Below the pieces are notes generated by a model. It worked only from the letters and a program-made list of their open reading frames with translations, was not told the origin of the DNA and made no database searches. Made by a program: the position numbers and the translations under genes. Shown piece by piece: positions 40,998 to 48,693 of a stretch of DNA of 48,736 nt; position 1 is the stretch's first letter; every line of letters starts with the position of its first letter. Source of the DNA: Cryobacterium sp. PH31-L1 (GTDB lineage: Bacteria; Actinomycetota; Actinomycetes; Actinomycetales; Microbacteriaceae); contig NZ_JASISM010000011.1 of the NCBI RefSeq assembly GCF_030063145.1, forward strand, positions 1 through 48,736, read 5' to 3'.

Positions 40998-42511
40998 CAG
41001 GCCGACATCCGTTCTTGAATCGTGTCCACTGAGATCTGGTCTCCCTCGAGTACGTGCGTCAGTCGGCCGTTCTTGATGACCAGCACCCGGTGACACGCGG
41101 CAACGAGTTCGGGGGCATCGTCGGAAATGATGATCACCGACATCCCCTTGGCCGCTTCGACGCGGAGCAACTCGAGAATTTCTTCCTTGGAACCGATGTC
41201 AACGCCCACCGTGGGGCCATTGAGCATGAGCACGGTCGGCTCCGTCGCCAACCATTTCGCGAGAACGACGCGTTGGGCGTTTCCGCCCGACAGCGTGCGA
41301 ACCGGGGCATCCGCGTTTCGCGCGTTAATTTTGAGGCCAACGAAGAAGCGCTTGATCGTGGCTGCGGTCTGCGTTCGGCTCAGCATGCCCCAGCGGGTGC
41401 GGTGGGATTGCAGAGAGGCGGCGACGATGTTGTCGGCGATTGACTTGTCCAGAAACAGACCCTGGGAGAGACGGTCTTCGGGCACGTATCCGAGTCCGGC
41501 CGCGACGGCGTCCTGAATCGAGCGAATGGCCACGACCTCACCGGCGACCCTGATCTGACCCTCGTCCGCAACTTCGACGCCGAAGAGCGACTCGGCAATT
41601 TCCGTGCGCCCGGAGCCCAGCAGGCCGGTCACGCCTAGAATTTCGCCCTTGTGGAGCCCGAAAGAGATGTCTCGGTAGGCACCTGCCAGAGAGAGGTTGG
41701 TCACCTCGAGTGCGAGGGGCGCGTTCACATCCAACTCACTGACCACGCGGGAGTCGTCGACTTCCCGCCCCGTCATGTAGCTCGAAATGGAACGCTGGTC
41801 GAAGTCGGCTGTCGGCCCGCTTACAACCTGTCGGCCCGAGCGCATGATGGTGAGCCGCTGGGAGATGGCGAGCACCTCTTCGAGCTTGTGCGACACGAAC
41901 ATCAGGGCAACTCCCCGTGTTCGCAGGCGCTCGACGAGCGCGAAGAGTCGGCTGACTTCGGTGTGCGTGAGGGCCGTCGTGGGCTCATCCATGATTATGG
42001 CCCTGGCATCGTTGACCAGGGCGCGGCAGATCGCTGTCAGTTGTTTGTCGGCAACGGAGAGGGTGCCCACTTCGCGATCGAGATCCAGATCGATGTCCAG
42101 TTCCTGCAGGATGGCCTCGGCTCGTGGCCGAATCGATGCCGGCGCGTAGAGACGTCGCCCCACAGCCACCTCGGCCGTAAGCACGATGTTCTCGGCCACC
42201 GTCAGGTTGGGAAAGAGCGAGAAGTCCTGGTAGATCACCTGGATGCCGCCCTGAATGGCAGCGTGCGCGTTGATCTGGGCGAAGGAGACGCCGTCGATGA
42301 TGATCTCCCCCGAGTCCGGGCGTTCCGCACCCGAGATGATCTTGATCAGGGTCGACTTGCCACAGCCGTTCTCACCGGCGAGGCAGTGCACTTCGCCAGG
42401 GATGAGATCGATGGAAACGTCGGCCAATGCGGGGACTCCACCGAAATTCTTGTTGATTCCGCGGGCCGACACGAAAGGCGCCGGCGGCGAAGAAGCGGTT
42501 GGGGAATTCAC
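40997..42511 (-). CDS. Sugar ABC transporter ATP-binding protein (RbsA-like, tandem domains)
   Basis: A 504-residue protein with two ATPase domains, as in RbsA. Domain 1: Walker A GENGCGKSTLIK, signature LSVADKQLTAICRAL, Walker B AIIMDEPTTAL. Domain 2: GLLGSGRTE, a degenerate Walker A usual in RbsA, signature LSGGNAQRVVLAKWL and VLMLNGPTVGVD, where the Walker B Asp-Glu pair is changed to Asn-Gly. So only domain 1 should hydrolyse ATP. Start GTG 42511 has GAAAGG seven bases upstream. It is 70 bases downstream of the binding-protein gene, with a strong hairpin between. Confidence 0.92.
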   Translation of the reverse strand: MNSPTASSPPAPFVSARGINKNFGGVPALADVSIDLIPGEVHCLAGENGCGKSTLIKIISGAERPDSGEIIIDGVSFAQINAHAAIQGGIQVIYQDFSLFPNLTVAENIVLTAEVAVGRRLYAPASIRPRAEAILQELDIDLDLDREVGTLSVADKQLTAICRALVNDARAIIMDEPTTALTHTEVSRLFALVERLRTRGVALMFVSHKLEEVLAISQRLTIMRSGRQVVSGPTADFDQRSISSYMTGREVDDSRVVSELDVNAPLALEVTNLSLAGAYRDISFGLHKGEILGVTGLLGSGRTEIAESLFGVEVADEGQIRVAGEVVAIRSIQDAVAAGLGYVPEDRLSQGLFLDKSIADNIVAASLQSHRTRWGMLSRTQTAATIKRFFVGLKINARNADAPVRTLSGGNAQRVVLAKWLATEPTVLMLNGPTVGVDIGSKEEILELLRVEAAKGMSVIIISDDAPELVAACHRVLVIKNGRLTHVLEGDQISVDTIQERMSA

Positions 42512-42537
42512 AGAAGTACCTTTCTCACGAAACAACC

Positions 42538-42566
42538 GGGGCGCGCATACAGCGGATGCGCGCCCC
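42538..42566 (-). terminator. Intercistronic hairpin between binding-protein and ATPase genes
   Basis: GGGGCGCGCAT and ATGCGCGCCCC are perfect 11-bp arms around a 7-base loop, 15 bases after the binding-protein stop (42582). On the minus strand only a short T-poor tail follows, so it is more likely a partial terminator or 3'-end stabiliser. This would give more binding protein than membrane subunits, a common arrangement. Confidence 0.75.
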
Positions 42567-42581
42567 GTCGACGTCGGACTG

Positions 42582-43619
42582 CTAGAAGTCGTACTTGGCA
42601 GCAGTCTCAGCGTCAGCGGCCACCGAAGCGGCGCCGACGAAGACGTTGTCGTAGCCGTCGAGCTTCTTCAGCGAGTTGTAGCCGTCGATGCCGAGGTCGG
42701 TACCCGCTTCGATGGTGCCGCCGTCGGCCAAGATCTGTGCGATCGCCAGCTGGGCCTCACCGGCGAGTGCCGGGTCCCAGAAGAAGATCTTGTCGATCGA
42801 GCCGTCGGCCAGGTACTGGTTCGCAACGGAGGGGATGGAGGTTCCCATCACGCAGACCTGGTCTTCGAGGCCGGCTTCCTGCACGGCACGGGCGATTCCG
42901 GGAACGTCGTTTCCGGCTGAGCCCTGGAAGCCGGCGATGTTCGGGTACTTGGCCAGCACTTCCTTGGCGCGCTCGTAAGCGGTGCCCTGGTCATCCGTGC
43001 TTTCGATGGGTGTTTCCACGCGCGTCATGTCGGGAAAGTTGGCCATTTGGTTGTCGTAGGCCGCGCCGACCCATTCCATGTGCGTCTGGGCCGTGAGGCC
43101 ACCGACGAACTGTACGTACTCGCCGGTTCCGCCCATGCACTCACCGAGGTTGTCCATGATCTCGGAGCCGTAAGAGGCGTTGTCGAAGGCCTCGATGTCG
43201 ATGTCGACGTTCTCAATTCCGGTTGCTTCGTGGGAGACAACGATGATGCCCTGGTCCCGCGCCTGCTTGAGCACCGAGGAGAGCGCTTCGGGCGAGTTGG
43301 GGACCACGGTGATGGCGGTCGGCTGCTGGGCGATGAGGTCCTGCACGATCTGTACCTGCTTTTCCGGGCTGACGTCATCTGCGCCCTCCTGGCGGGCGTC
43401 GATACCGGTGCGGTCGGCGAAGGACTTCACGCCGACCTCCATGCGCTGGAACCACGGGATGGTCTGCGCCTTGACGACGGTCACCATGACCATGTTCTCG
43501 GGAGACTCGGAGGCGTTCGTGTCACCGCCGCCGACGCTGCCCACAGAAGAGCAGCCGGACAGAGCGATGGCCGCTCCTACGAATAGTACGGCGCCCCGAA
43601 GGGCATGCTTGTGGTTCAT
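42582..43619 (-). CDS. Sugar ABC transporter substrate-binding lipoprotein
   Basis: A 345-residue RbsB-like (type I, periplasmic-binding 4) protein. The signal peptide ends in the lipobox LSGC, with Cys near residue 23, so it should be lipid-anchored outside the membrane. MVTVVKAQTIPWFQRMEVGV and QPTAITVVPNSPEALSSVLK are the ligand-site strands of the RbsB and LsrB/RhaS group. The start has AGGAG seven bases upstream. First gene of the operon; divergent from the DeoR regulator. The ligand is probably a sugar or polyol. Confidence 0.92.
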   Translation of the reverse strand: MNHKHALRGAVLFVGAAIALSGCSSVGSVGGGDTNASESPENMVMVTVVKAQTIPWFQRMEVGVKSFADRTGIDARQEGADDVSPEKQVQIVQDLIAQQPTAITVVPNSPEALSSVLKQARDQGIIVVSHEATGIENVDIDIEAFDNASYGSEIMDNLGECMGGTGEYVQFVGGLTAQTHMEWVGAAYDNQMANFPDMTRVETPIESTDDQGTAYERAKEVLAKYPNIAGFQGSAGNDVPGIARAVQEAGLEDQVCVMGTSIPSVANQYLADGSIDKIFFWDPALAGEAQLAIAQILADGGTIEAGTDLGIDGYNSLKKLDGYDNVFVGAASVAADAETAAKYDF

Positions 43620-43642
43620 TCGTTAACTCCTTTGTGAACGCT

Positions 43643-43659
43643 TCGTGACTCGGTCACGA
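43643..43659. promoter_or_regulatory. Perfect 7-bp inverted repeat upstream of transporter operon
   Basis: TCGTGAC-TCG-GTCACGA lies 24 bases before the binding-protein start, in its leader. It is a plausible operator, distinct from the direct repeats further upstream. The protein that binds is unknown. Confidence 0.55.
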
Positions 43660-43742
43660 TCGAGGCGGCTCGTCTGTGATGCGCGCTATGGAGGAATTTA
43701 TCCCCAATCCGCACGATCTGTCAAGCGATAATGAGCACAAAT

Positions 43743-43850
43743 TGCGCAGTTTCACGCATTTGACGCACACTGTGGCCATCAAGGCGCTTCGTCAGCCGCC
43801 CAAAGCTTTGTGCCTGCGCGTTTTCACAGAGCCAGTGCGCGTTTTCACGC
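43743..43850. promoter_or_regulatory. Three DeoR-type direct repeats
   Basis: Copies of about 15 bp: TGCGCAGTTTCACGC at 43743, TGCGCGTTTTCACAG at 43815 and TGCGCGTTTTCACGC at 43836. The last two are 21 bp apart, two helical turns. They lie in the divergent promoter between the transporter operon and the DeoR gene. Repeats of this kind are typical for DeoR-family repressors; binding is inferred. Confidence 0.7.
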
Positions 43851-43918
43851 AGAATGCTTTACTTTCACCGGACTGCGCGGATAGCATCCATAGGAAGAGA
43901 TCCACAGGAGGTACACGC

Positions 43919-44668
43919 GTGTCCAGACAGACAGAAATAGCTGAGATCCTCAGAACGCACGGCTTCCAGTCGGTCAACAGCCTCGCCAAGCGCTTCGCGG
44001 TGACCACGTCCACGATTCGGCGTGACCTGGAACGGCTCGAAGCGATGAGTCTCATTCAGCGCACCCACGGCGGTGCTGTCCCCGTTGCGCCCGTTGAATC
44101 TCCCGCCCCTGTCGCGGATGAGTTGCACATCGCGGAGAAGCGAGCAATAGGCCAGGCCATGGCCGATCGCATTCTCGATGGCCAGATCGTGCTGCTGGAC
44201 GGAGGCACGACGACGCTTGAGGTCGCCCGCCATCTCACGAAACGGCGACTCACAGTGGTGACGAACGACCTCCGGGTTGCCGTGGAGATTGCTCAGCGGC
44301 GGTCGGCGCATCTCGTGTTCATCGGCGGGGAGCTTCTGCCCGATGTCTACACGATGTGGGGGCCAGCATCCGTCATGCAACTGTCGAACCTGCGAGTGGA
44401 CGTGGCTGTATTCGGCGCGGACACGGTGTGTGACGACGGTCTGTACCACACAAGCAGTTACGAAGTTGAGTTGAAAAGGTTGATGCGATCCATCGCAAAG
44501 GAGGCCTTCTTCGTGGCCGACAGCTCCAAATTCGGTCGCGAGGCGCTGTTCAAGGTTCTCGAGGTGAATGACTTCACGGCTGGGATCACCGACAACCTTC
44601 TCGACCCCCTGCGCGCATCCCAATTCCCGATCCCCCTCATTCAGGTAGGAAAAAACCGCTCCGCTTAG
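43919..44668 (+). CDS. DeoR-family transcriptional regulator
   Basis: A 249-residue repressor. Residues 5-58 form the DeoR helix-turn-helix (FAVTTSTIRRDLERLEAMSL then IQRTHGGAV, the family hallmark). The C-terminal sugar-phosphate-sensing domain shows LLDGGTTTLEVARHL, VVTNDLRVAVEIA and FIGGELLPDVYTMWG. The start GTG 43919 has a perfect AGGAGG seven bases upstream; the long frame upstream is not coding. It is divergent from the ABC/kinase operon and likely represses it until a phosphorylated sugar intermediate accumulates. Confidence 0.93.
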   Translation: MSRQTEIAEILRTHGFQSVNSLAKRFAVTTSTIRRDLERLEAMSLIQRTHGGAVPVAPVESPAPVADELHIAEKRAIGQAMADRILDGQIVLLDGGTTTLEVARHLTKRRLTVVTNDLRVAVEIAQRRSAHLVFIGGELLPDVYTMWGPASVMQLSNLRVDVAVFGADTVCDDGLYHTSSYEVELKRLMRSIAKEAFFVADSSKFGREALFKVLEVNDFTAGITDNLLDPLRASQFPIPLIQVGKNRSA

Positions 44669-44738
44669 CCGCCTCGACTCTCATGTGCTCGAGACCCAAC
44701 TTTTGCCAGCAACGTCTTCTCGGCACGGTTCCCCGGGG

Positions 44739-45060
44739 CGGGAGCGCGACCACTCCGCTGGCCCCGCCGCGAGCTTGCGAGCGTGCCGAAACCTGGTGCA
44801 ACGGAGTACGAGACCCTGCCCCGGCCGGCATCCGCAAATCGTTTAACCGGGTTTCGACACGGGCGCGAAAAGCGTGCGCCCGGCTCAACCAGCGGGTGGC
44901 GGCGGGAGCGCGGGCTCTCCGCTTGCCCCGCCGCGAGCTTGCGAGCGTGCCGAAACCTGGTGAAACGGAGTACGAGACCCTGCCCCGGCCGGCATCCGCA
45001 GATTGTCCCACCGGGTTTCGACACGGGCGCGAAAAGCGTGCGCCCGGCTGAACCAGCGGA
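44739..45060. repeat. Tandem duplication of an approximately 162-bp GC-rich repeat
   Basis: Unit 1 runs from about 44739 to 44900 and unit 2 from 44901 to 45060. Both share CCCCGCCGCGAGCTTGCGAG, then CGGAGTACGAGACCCTGCC and GGGTTTCGACACGGGCGCG, with few differences. Each unit contains inverted segments (CGCGAGCTTGCGAGCGTG and CGCGAAAAGCGTGCG), like the REP-type repeats scattered in Microbacteriaceae. A shorter relative lies at 36.14-36.25 kb. Confidence 0.85.
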
Positions 45061-45183
45061 AGGGGGGATAGAGCCTGGCCGTCAGGGCAGGGGCGGGTGG
45101 GCTCGCCGACGTAGTCGGCCAGGAGGGGAGGGGGATGGGGCCCTTGATGCGGCGCCCTCCGCGGCGCTTTTCCCAGTCGTGCC

Positions 45184-45270
45184 CATGCCCATCTTCAGGA
45201 ACCAGAGCCGCCGCGCTGGCTGTCTCCCGTCGAATGCCGGCACGAACGCCATGGTGCGGCAGGTGCACCT
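45184..45270 (+). repeat. Copy B of the ssb leader block
   Basis: Matches 35869-35957 closely. Here it ends 53 bases before the ssb start. It includes GGTGC-GGCAGGT-GCACC, a short possible stem. Its preservation at two loci suggests either a functional leader or shared descent with a mobile element. Confidence 0.8.
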
Positions 45271-45323
45271 CCTAGCGAGCGCGGACCACGACGGTCTGCC
45301 CAGATCACAGGAGGCAAGGTCCC

Positions 45324-45746
45324 ATGGCATTTCACACCCAGCAATCACTCTCGGGCTTCATCTCTTCCGATCCGCAACGAACACTCACCGAGAACGGCGA
45401 CACCCGCTTCTACGTGCGTGTCGGCCAGCCGCACTTTCTCCGCGAAAACAGCGGCAATTTCACCGCACTGGAGCCGACCTTCCACGACCTCGTCGCGTAC
45501 CGAGCCACCGCCGAACGAGCTCTTACCCGCTTCGCCAAAGGCGACAGTTTTGTCGCCGAAGGATACGTGCGCACCTTCCAGGTCGAACGCGACGGCGAAG
45601 CCATCCACCGCGACGAGTTCGTCGCCAAGAAGATCGGCCACGACCTCGCACGCACCACCTATCAAGTCGACCGCACCCATCGCACAGCTTCGGACATCGA
45701 GGTCGAGCACGAGGCGGAAGCTGCTCACACCGGCTCGAGGCGGTGA
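45324..45746 (+). CDS. ssb: Single-stranded DNA-binding protein (mobile-element type)
   Basis: A 140-residue OB-fold protein. LSGFISSDPQRTLTENGDTR with FYVRVGQPHF matches the N-terminal half of SSB, and FAKGDSFVAEGYVRTFQVER the later strands. It lacks the Gly-rich linker and the acidic DDDIPF-like tail of the housekeeping SSB, as is usual for plasmid- and ICE-encoded homologues. An AGGAGG precedes the ATG. The DUF4913 gene follows after seven bases. Such pairs belong to conjugative elements, where SSB protects incoming single-stranded DNA. Confidence 0.75.
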   Translation: MAFHTQQSLSGFISSDPQRTLTENGDTRFYVRVGQPHFLRENSGNFTALEPTFHDLVAYRATAERALTRFAKGDSFVAEGYVRTFQVERDGEAIHRDEFVAKKIGHDLARTTYQVDRTHRTASDIEVEHEAEAAHTGSRR

Positions 45747-45753
45747 ACCAGCA

Positions 45754-46316
45754 ATGTCGGAGTCACTCGTCGAATGGACATCCGGCGATCACGACGATGC
45801 CTTCCGAGAGGCCTCCTTGGACGACCTCGACTCACACATGGCGGAGCCGCCGCATCCGATCAACTGGAACCTGCTCAGCGCCGACGACGCCGAGGCCGAA
45901 TGGATCGAACTCAACCGCTGGGTGAACTGGCTACGCCGCACCTACGGGCTGCCCGCATCCGTCGTGCCACCCTTCTGGCACCAACACCCCGAACTTGTCT
46001 GGGAACTCTCCGCCCTGCACCTGCACTGGCTCGGCGCCTACGACCCCGACCAGCACGGCTCAGCGCCGCTCGGCTGGCACCGAGACTTCGCGGATGCCCG
46101 CCAGCGGCTGCGCGACTGGGTCGCGATCTCAGGGACGCGGCTGGAGCGGGACCGGGCGACACGGCAGACGGCTTGGCCAGGAGAACCACCCCCGACACGG
46201 TCGAAGACGTGGTCATCGGCGATCGCGACGAGGACTTCGTGCAGTTCGTCATCGACGACGTCGCCAGACGGCGCGAGGCGGAGGGCGCGCTTTATGCACG
46301 CGCTGACTCCGCTTGA
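45754..46316 (+). pseudogene. DUF4913-domain gene with one frameshift
   Basis: From ATG 45754 the frame reads MSESLVEWTSGDHDDAFREA, then LNRWVNWLRRTYGLPASVVP and HPELVWELSALHLHWLGAYD, the DUF4913 core. At the C run 46189-46193 one base is missing: the true ending (PDTVEDVVIGDRDEDFVQFV, stop at 46314-46316) is in another frame, as the second copy at 48 kb confirms. The protein would be about 187 residues. It follows ssb by seven bases. Loss of function is likely unless the homopolymer is a sequence error or a switch. Confidence 0.78.
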
Positions 46317-46323
46317 TCCATCG

Positions 46324-46358
46324 ACTCGTCGCTGACAGTCTCCACTCGATCGACGAGT
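46324..46358 (+). terminator. Inverted repeat after DUF4913 gene
   Basis: ACTCGTCG and CGACGAGT are perfect 8-bp arms with a 19-base loop, just beyond the gene's stop and before the convergent gene at 46420. It may end transcription from either side; there is no T-run, so confidence is low. Confidence 0.35.
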
Positions 46359-46419
46359 TAGTACCCAGATGGGTTCACCTGCCCGCACCGCCCGCAGAGG
46401 TAGCAATGACAGGAATAGC

Positions 46420-47361
46420 TCACTGAGTGAGTTGGAACTCCGCCCACAACGGATAGTGGTCCGAGATTCGCCAAGACACCTCCGCACGTGTCAGGCCGCC
46501 GAGCACGTGCGGCACAAAATCGAACGAACCGGCACGCAGCGCGTACGTTAGGGAGGTCAGCAAGGATTTTCCGTCAGGTTCGGAGAACCATGCGATCTGG
46601 TCGTAAAAGTGCTTCGACGAGTCATTGTCGAACACCGTCCGTGGAATGTCGTTCAATTCAGCCGGAGGCCACAACCCGGTCGACACAAATGCTTCAAACA
46701 GTGGGTCCCCGATGCGGTCAAGGTTGAAGTCACCCAGCACCAGGAGGTTCTGGTTCCAATTGTCGCTCCGGTCCGCCCAGGCACGCATCCACTCTGCGAA
46801 CGCCGTGATCTCCGGCAGCCGCGCACTCGGATCAGCGCCCCAGATGACGTGCAGCGTGGTCAACGTGAACTCCGCGGATCCACGCACGAAGCTGGCGGCG
46901 TACGGGGTGCGGGCGAACTGTTCGGCGGGCCCCTTAACCGTCGCCGGCATAACGATTTCCCCCACCAGCCCCGACGGCTGCACCCGAGTGGAGTCATAGA
47001 GAAATGTCAACCGTTCCCCGTTGCCTGGCCCGCCCTCAGTGACGTCGGAGACGATCACCCGCCACTCGTCGCCGAGCTGCTCGAGCAGAAAGTGCAGGGC
47101 GGTCGTGTTGCGACGCACTTCTTGAATAGCGATCACGTCAAAGCGTGCCACGACTTGAGCAATGCACGCGATGGAGTACCAGTCCCGCTTAGGAGAGTCC
47201 CCCGGTTGGGAGCGCCATTTGGCCGTTAGATCCCCGAACGCCCGAAGATTCCACGTCGCGATCAGGAGATCAGACGGGTCCTTCGGCGGTACCACCTCAG
47301 CCAACGCCGCTCTGAAAGCGACCGTGTTTTCAGCCACGTCGGGCGGCATTTTGGTCGTCAT
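46420..47361 (-). CDS. Endonuclease/exonuclease/phosphatase-family protein
   Basis: A 313-residue protein of the DNase I-like fold. Catalytic features are visible in order: LIATWNLRAFG (Asn), VIAIQEVRRNT (Glu that binds metal), TTLHVIWGAD, LLVLGDFNLDRIGD (Asp and Asn) and ISDHYPLWAEF (Asp-His). It could cut DNA or RNA or act on phosphoesters; the family does not tell. No signal peptide, so it acts in the cytoplasm. The ATG 47361 has no Shine-Dalgarno sequence; TATAGAT lies just upstream, so the transcript may be leaderless. It is convergent with the DUF4913 gene. Confidence 0.88.
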   Translation of the reverse strand: MTTKMPPDVAENTVAFRAALAEVVPPKDPSDLLIATWNLRAFGDLTAKWRSQPGDSPKRDWYSIACIAQVVARFDVIAIQEVRRNTTALHFLLEQLGDEWRVIVSDVTEGGPGNGERLTFLYDSTRVQPSGLVGEIVMPATVKGPAEQFARTPYAASFVRGSAEFTLTTLHVIWGADPSARLPEITAFAEWMRAWADRSDNWNQNLLVLGDFNLDRIGDPLFEAFVSTGLWPPAELNDIPRTVFDNDSSKHFYDQIAWFSEPDGKSLLTSLTYALRAGSFDFVPHVLGGLTRAEVSWRISDHYPLWAEFQLTQ

Positions 47362-47552
47362 GATCTATAAAAGCACAACCGCACATGCAGTGGAATAACC
47401 TAACGCAAACGTCTTTCCACACGCGCCGGGACGCGACCCGCCCCAGACAGTAACTAGCCTGACACATGGGTTCTGCCTACATACCGTCGAGCACCCTTGC
47501 CGGCGCCTCGGGTCGAAATTGGCCAGTTCGGCAGTTTGTTTCCGGTCATCAG

Positions 47553-47760
47553 CTACTGTGCGAGTGGTCGCCCGCTAATCAAGCCCAGCACGATGCCCCA
47601 CAAACCATGATCACCCAAAACACAGATGCTGCTCAAACGGGTCCGGCCGATCACGGGAACCCCGTCTGATGTCACTGATTGCGCGCCCACCCACACGTTC
47701 CTCATGCTGGACCAGTCGACCTTGGTCACAACCTCGCGCGCACGAACCAAGAGGTGGCCG
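47553..47760 (-). pseudogene. C-terminal fragment of FAD-dependent amino-acid oxidase/dehydrogenase (DadA-like)
   Basis: The frame ending at 47553 reads DWSSMRNVWVGAQSVTSDGV, then PVIGRTR and GDHGLWGIVLGLISGRPLA, which is the C-terminal flavin-binding segment of DadA/GlyOx-type enzymes (normally GARPxTPDGLPxIG and GHGMWG). The N-terminal FAD fold and most of the protein are missing, so this is a relic. The left end of similarity near 47760 is approximate. Confidence 0.7.
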
Positions 47761-47820
47761 GGCTCAGCGCTGGGCTCCGCGCACGGAAAGGAGTGCGGCT
47801 GCACCACAGTACGCAATTGT

Positions 47821-47850
47821 GCACGAGGCAGAAGTTGCTCACACCGGTAT
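47821..47850 (+). pseudogene. Tail of ssb, decayed copy
   Basis: GCACGAGGCAGAAGTTGCTC and the next bases match the last codons of ssb at 45707-45735 (EHEAEAAHTG). Only this scrap remains, upstream of the second DUF4913 copy, so the two genes were copied together. Confidence 0.6.
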
Positions 47851-47938
47851 CCGTTCTCGGGATGTGTCGGTTGCAATGGCAGCGTCCTTGGGCGGGTAGG
47901 CCTCCGGCGATAACGATTAATCGCTCGGACAGAATCAG

Positions 47939-48442
47939 TGGACGACCTAGACGAGCCACTCATTACGGAGCCACCGCATCCCATTGATGGGAACCTAGTC
48001 AGTGCCGCCGACACAGAGGCCGAATAGCTCGAATTCAACCGGTGGGCGAACTGGCTGCGACGCACCTACGGGCTGCTGGCATCCGTTGTGCCGCCGTTCT
48101 GGCATGGACACCCCGAACTCGTCTGGGAACTCTCCGCACTGCACCTGCACTGGCTCGGCGCCTACGCCCCCGACCAGAACGGCTCAGCCCCGCCCGGCTG
48201 GCACCGAGATTTTGCGGATGCCCGCCCAGCGGCTTCGCGACTGGGTCGCGATCTCGGGCACACGTCTGAAACGCGACCGGCCGACTCGGCAGATTTCATG
48301 GCCAGGTGAACCGCCCACCAATGCCGTGGAAGACGTGGTCATCGGCGATCGTGACGAGGACTTCGTGCAGTTCGTCGTCGACGATGTCGCGCGTCGCCGC
48401 GATGCCGAGGCATCGCTCTACTCTCGCGGTGAATCTAATTGA
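47939..48442 (+). pseudogene. DUF4913 gene, second decayed copy
   Basis: VDDLDEPLITEPPHPIDGNL parallels the first copy's DDLDSHMAEPPHPINWNL. A Trp codon has become TAG at 48025-48027, and an extra C near 48225 shifts the frame before the conserved RDWVAISGTRL. The rest runs cleanly to TGA 48440-48442, including EDVVIGDRDEDFVQFVVDD. With two lesions it is inactive, but it preserves the C-terminal frame lost in the first copy. Confidence 0.85.
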
Positions 48443-48693
48443 TATCGCCAAACCTTGGCGCTTACGAAGGGCGCAAAAGGCCCCGCGTCGCTGTCGCAGT
48501 TGACGCACCTGAGCGCGACTGTTCAAAGGGCAGGGTAAAACGCGACACTCTAGGGCTCGTGACGCGCAGAACCCAGTACTCGTGTGGATGTTCCCGCTCA
48601 GCGTCCGTCTCCCTACGTGTCAGGGTTGGGTGAGGCCAGTAGCTAAGAGCAAGTCCGCCGTGTGACGTAGGGCGAGAATCAGGAATCATCACC
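48443..48693. other. Gene-free stretch at right edge
   Basis: About 250 bases without a supported gene or repeat. It may contain the promoter of the gene that starts at 48694. Confidence 0.35.

Larger units (their letters stand above)
44669..45323. other. Repeat-rich region upstream of ssb
   Basis: No gene. It contains the 162-bp tandem repeat (44739-45060), GC-rich spacer DNA to about 45180 and the conserved ssb leader block. Confidence 0.6.

Noticed and set aside
41651..43096. 481-codon open frame on the plus strand
   Set aside because: Antisense to the ABC ATPase and binding-protein genes; the second half is a low-complexity Arg-rich translation.
44637..45925. Several overlapping open frames across the tandem repeat
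   Set aside because: They are translations of repeated GC-rich non-coding DNA and differ between frames without any conserved domain.
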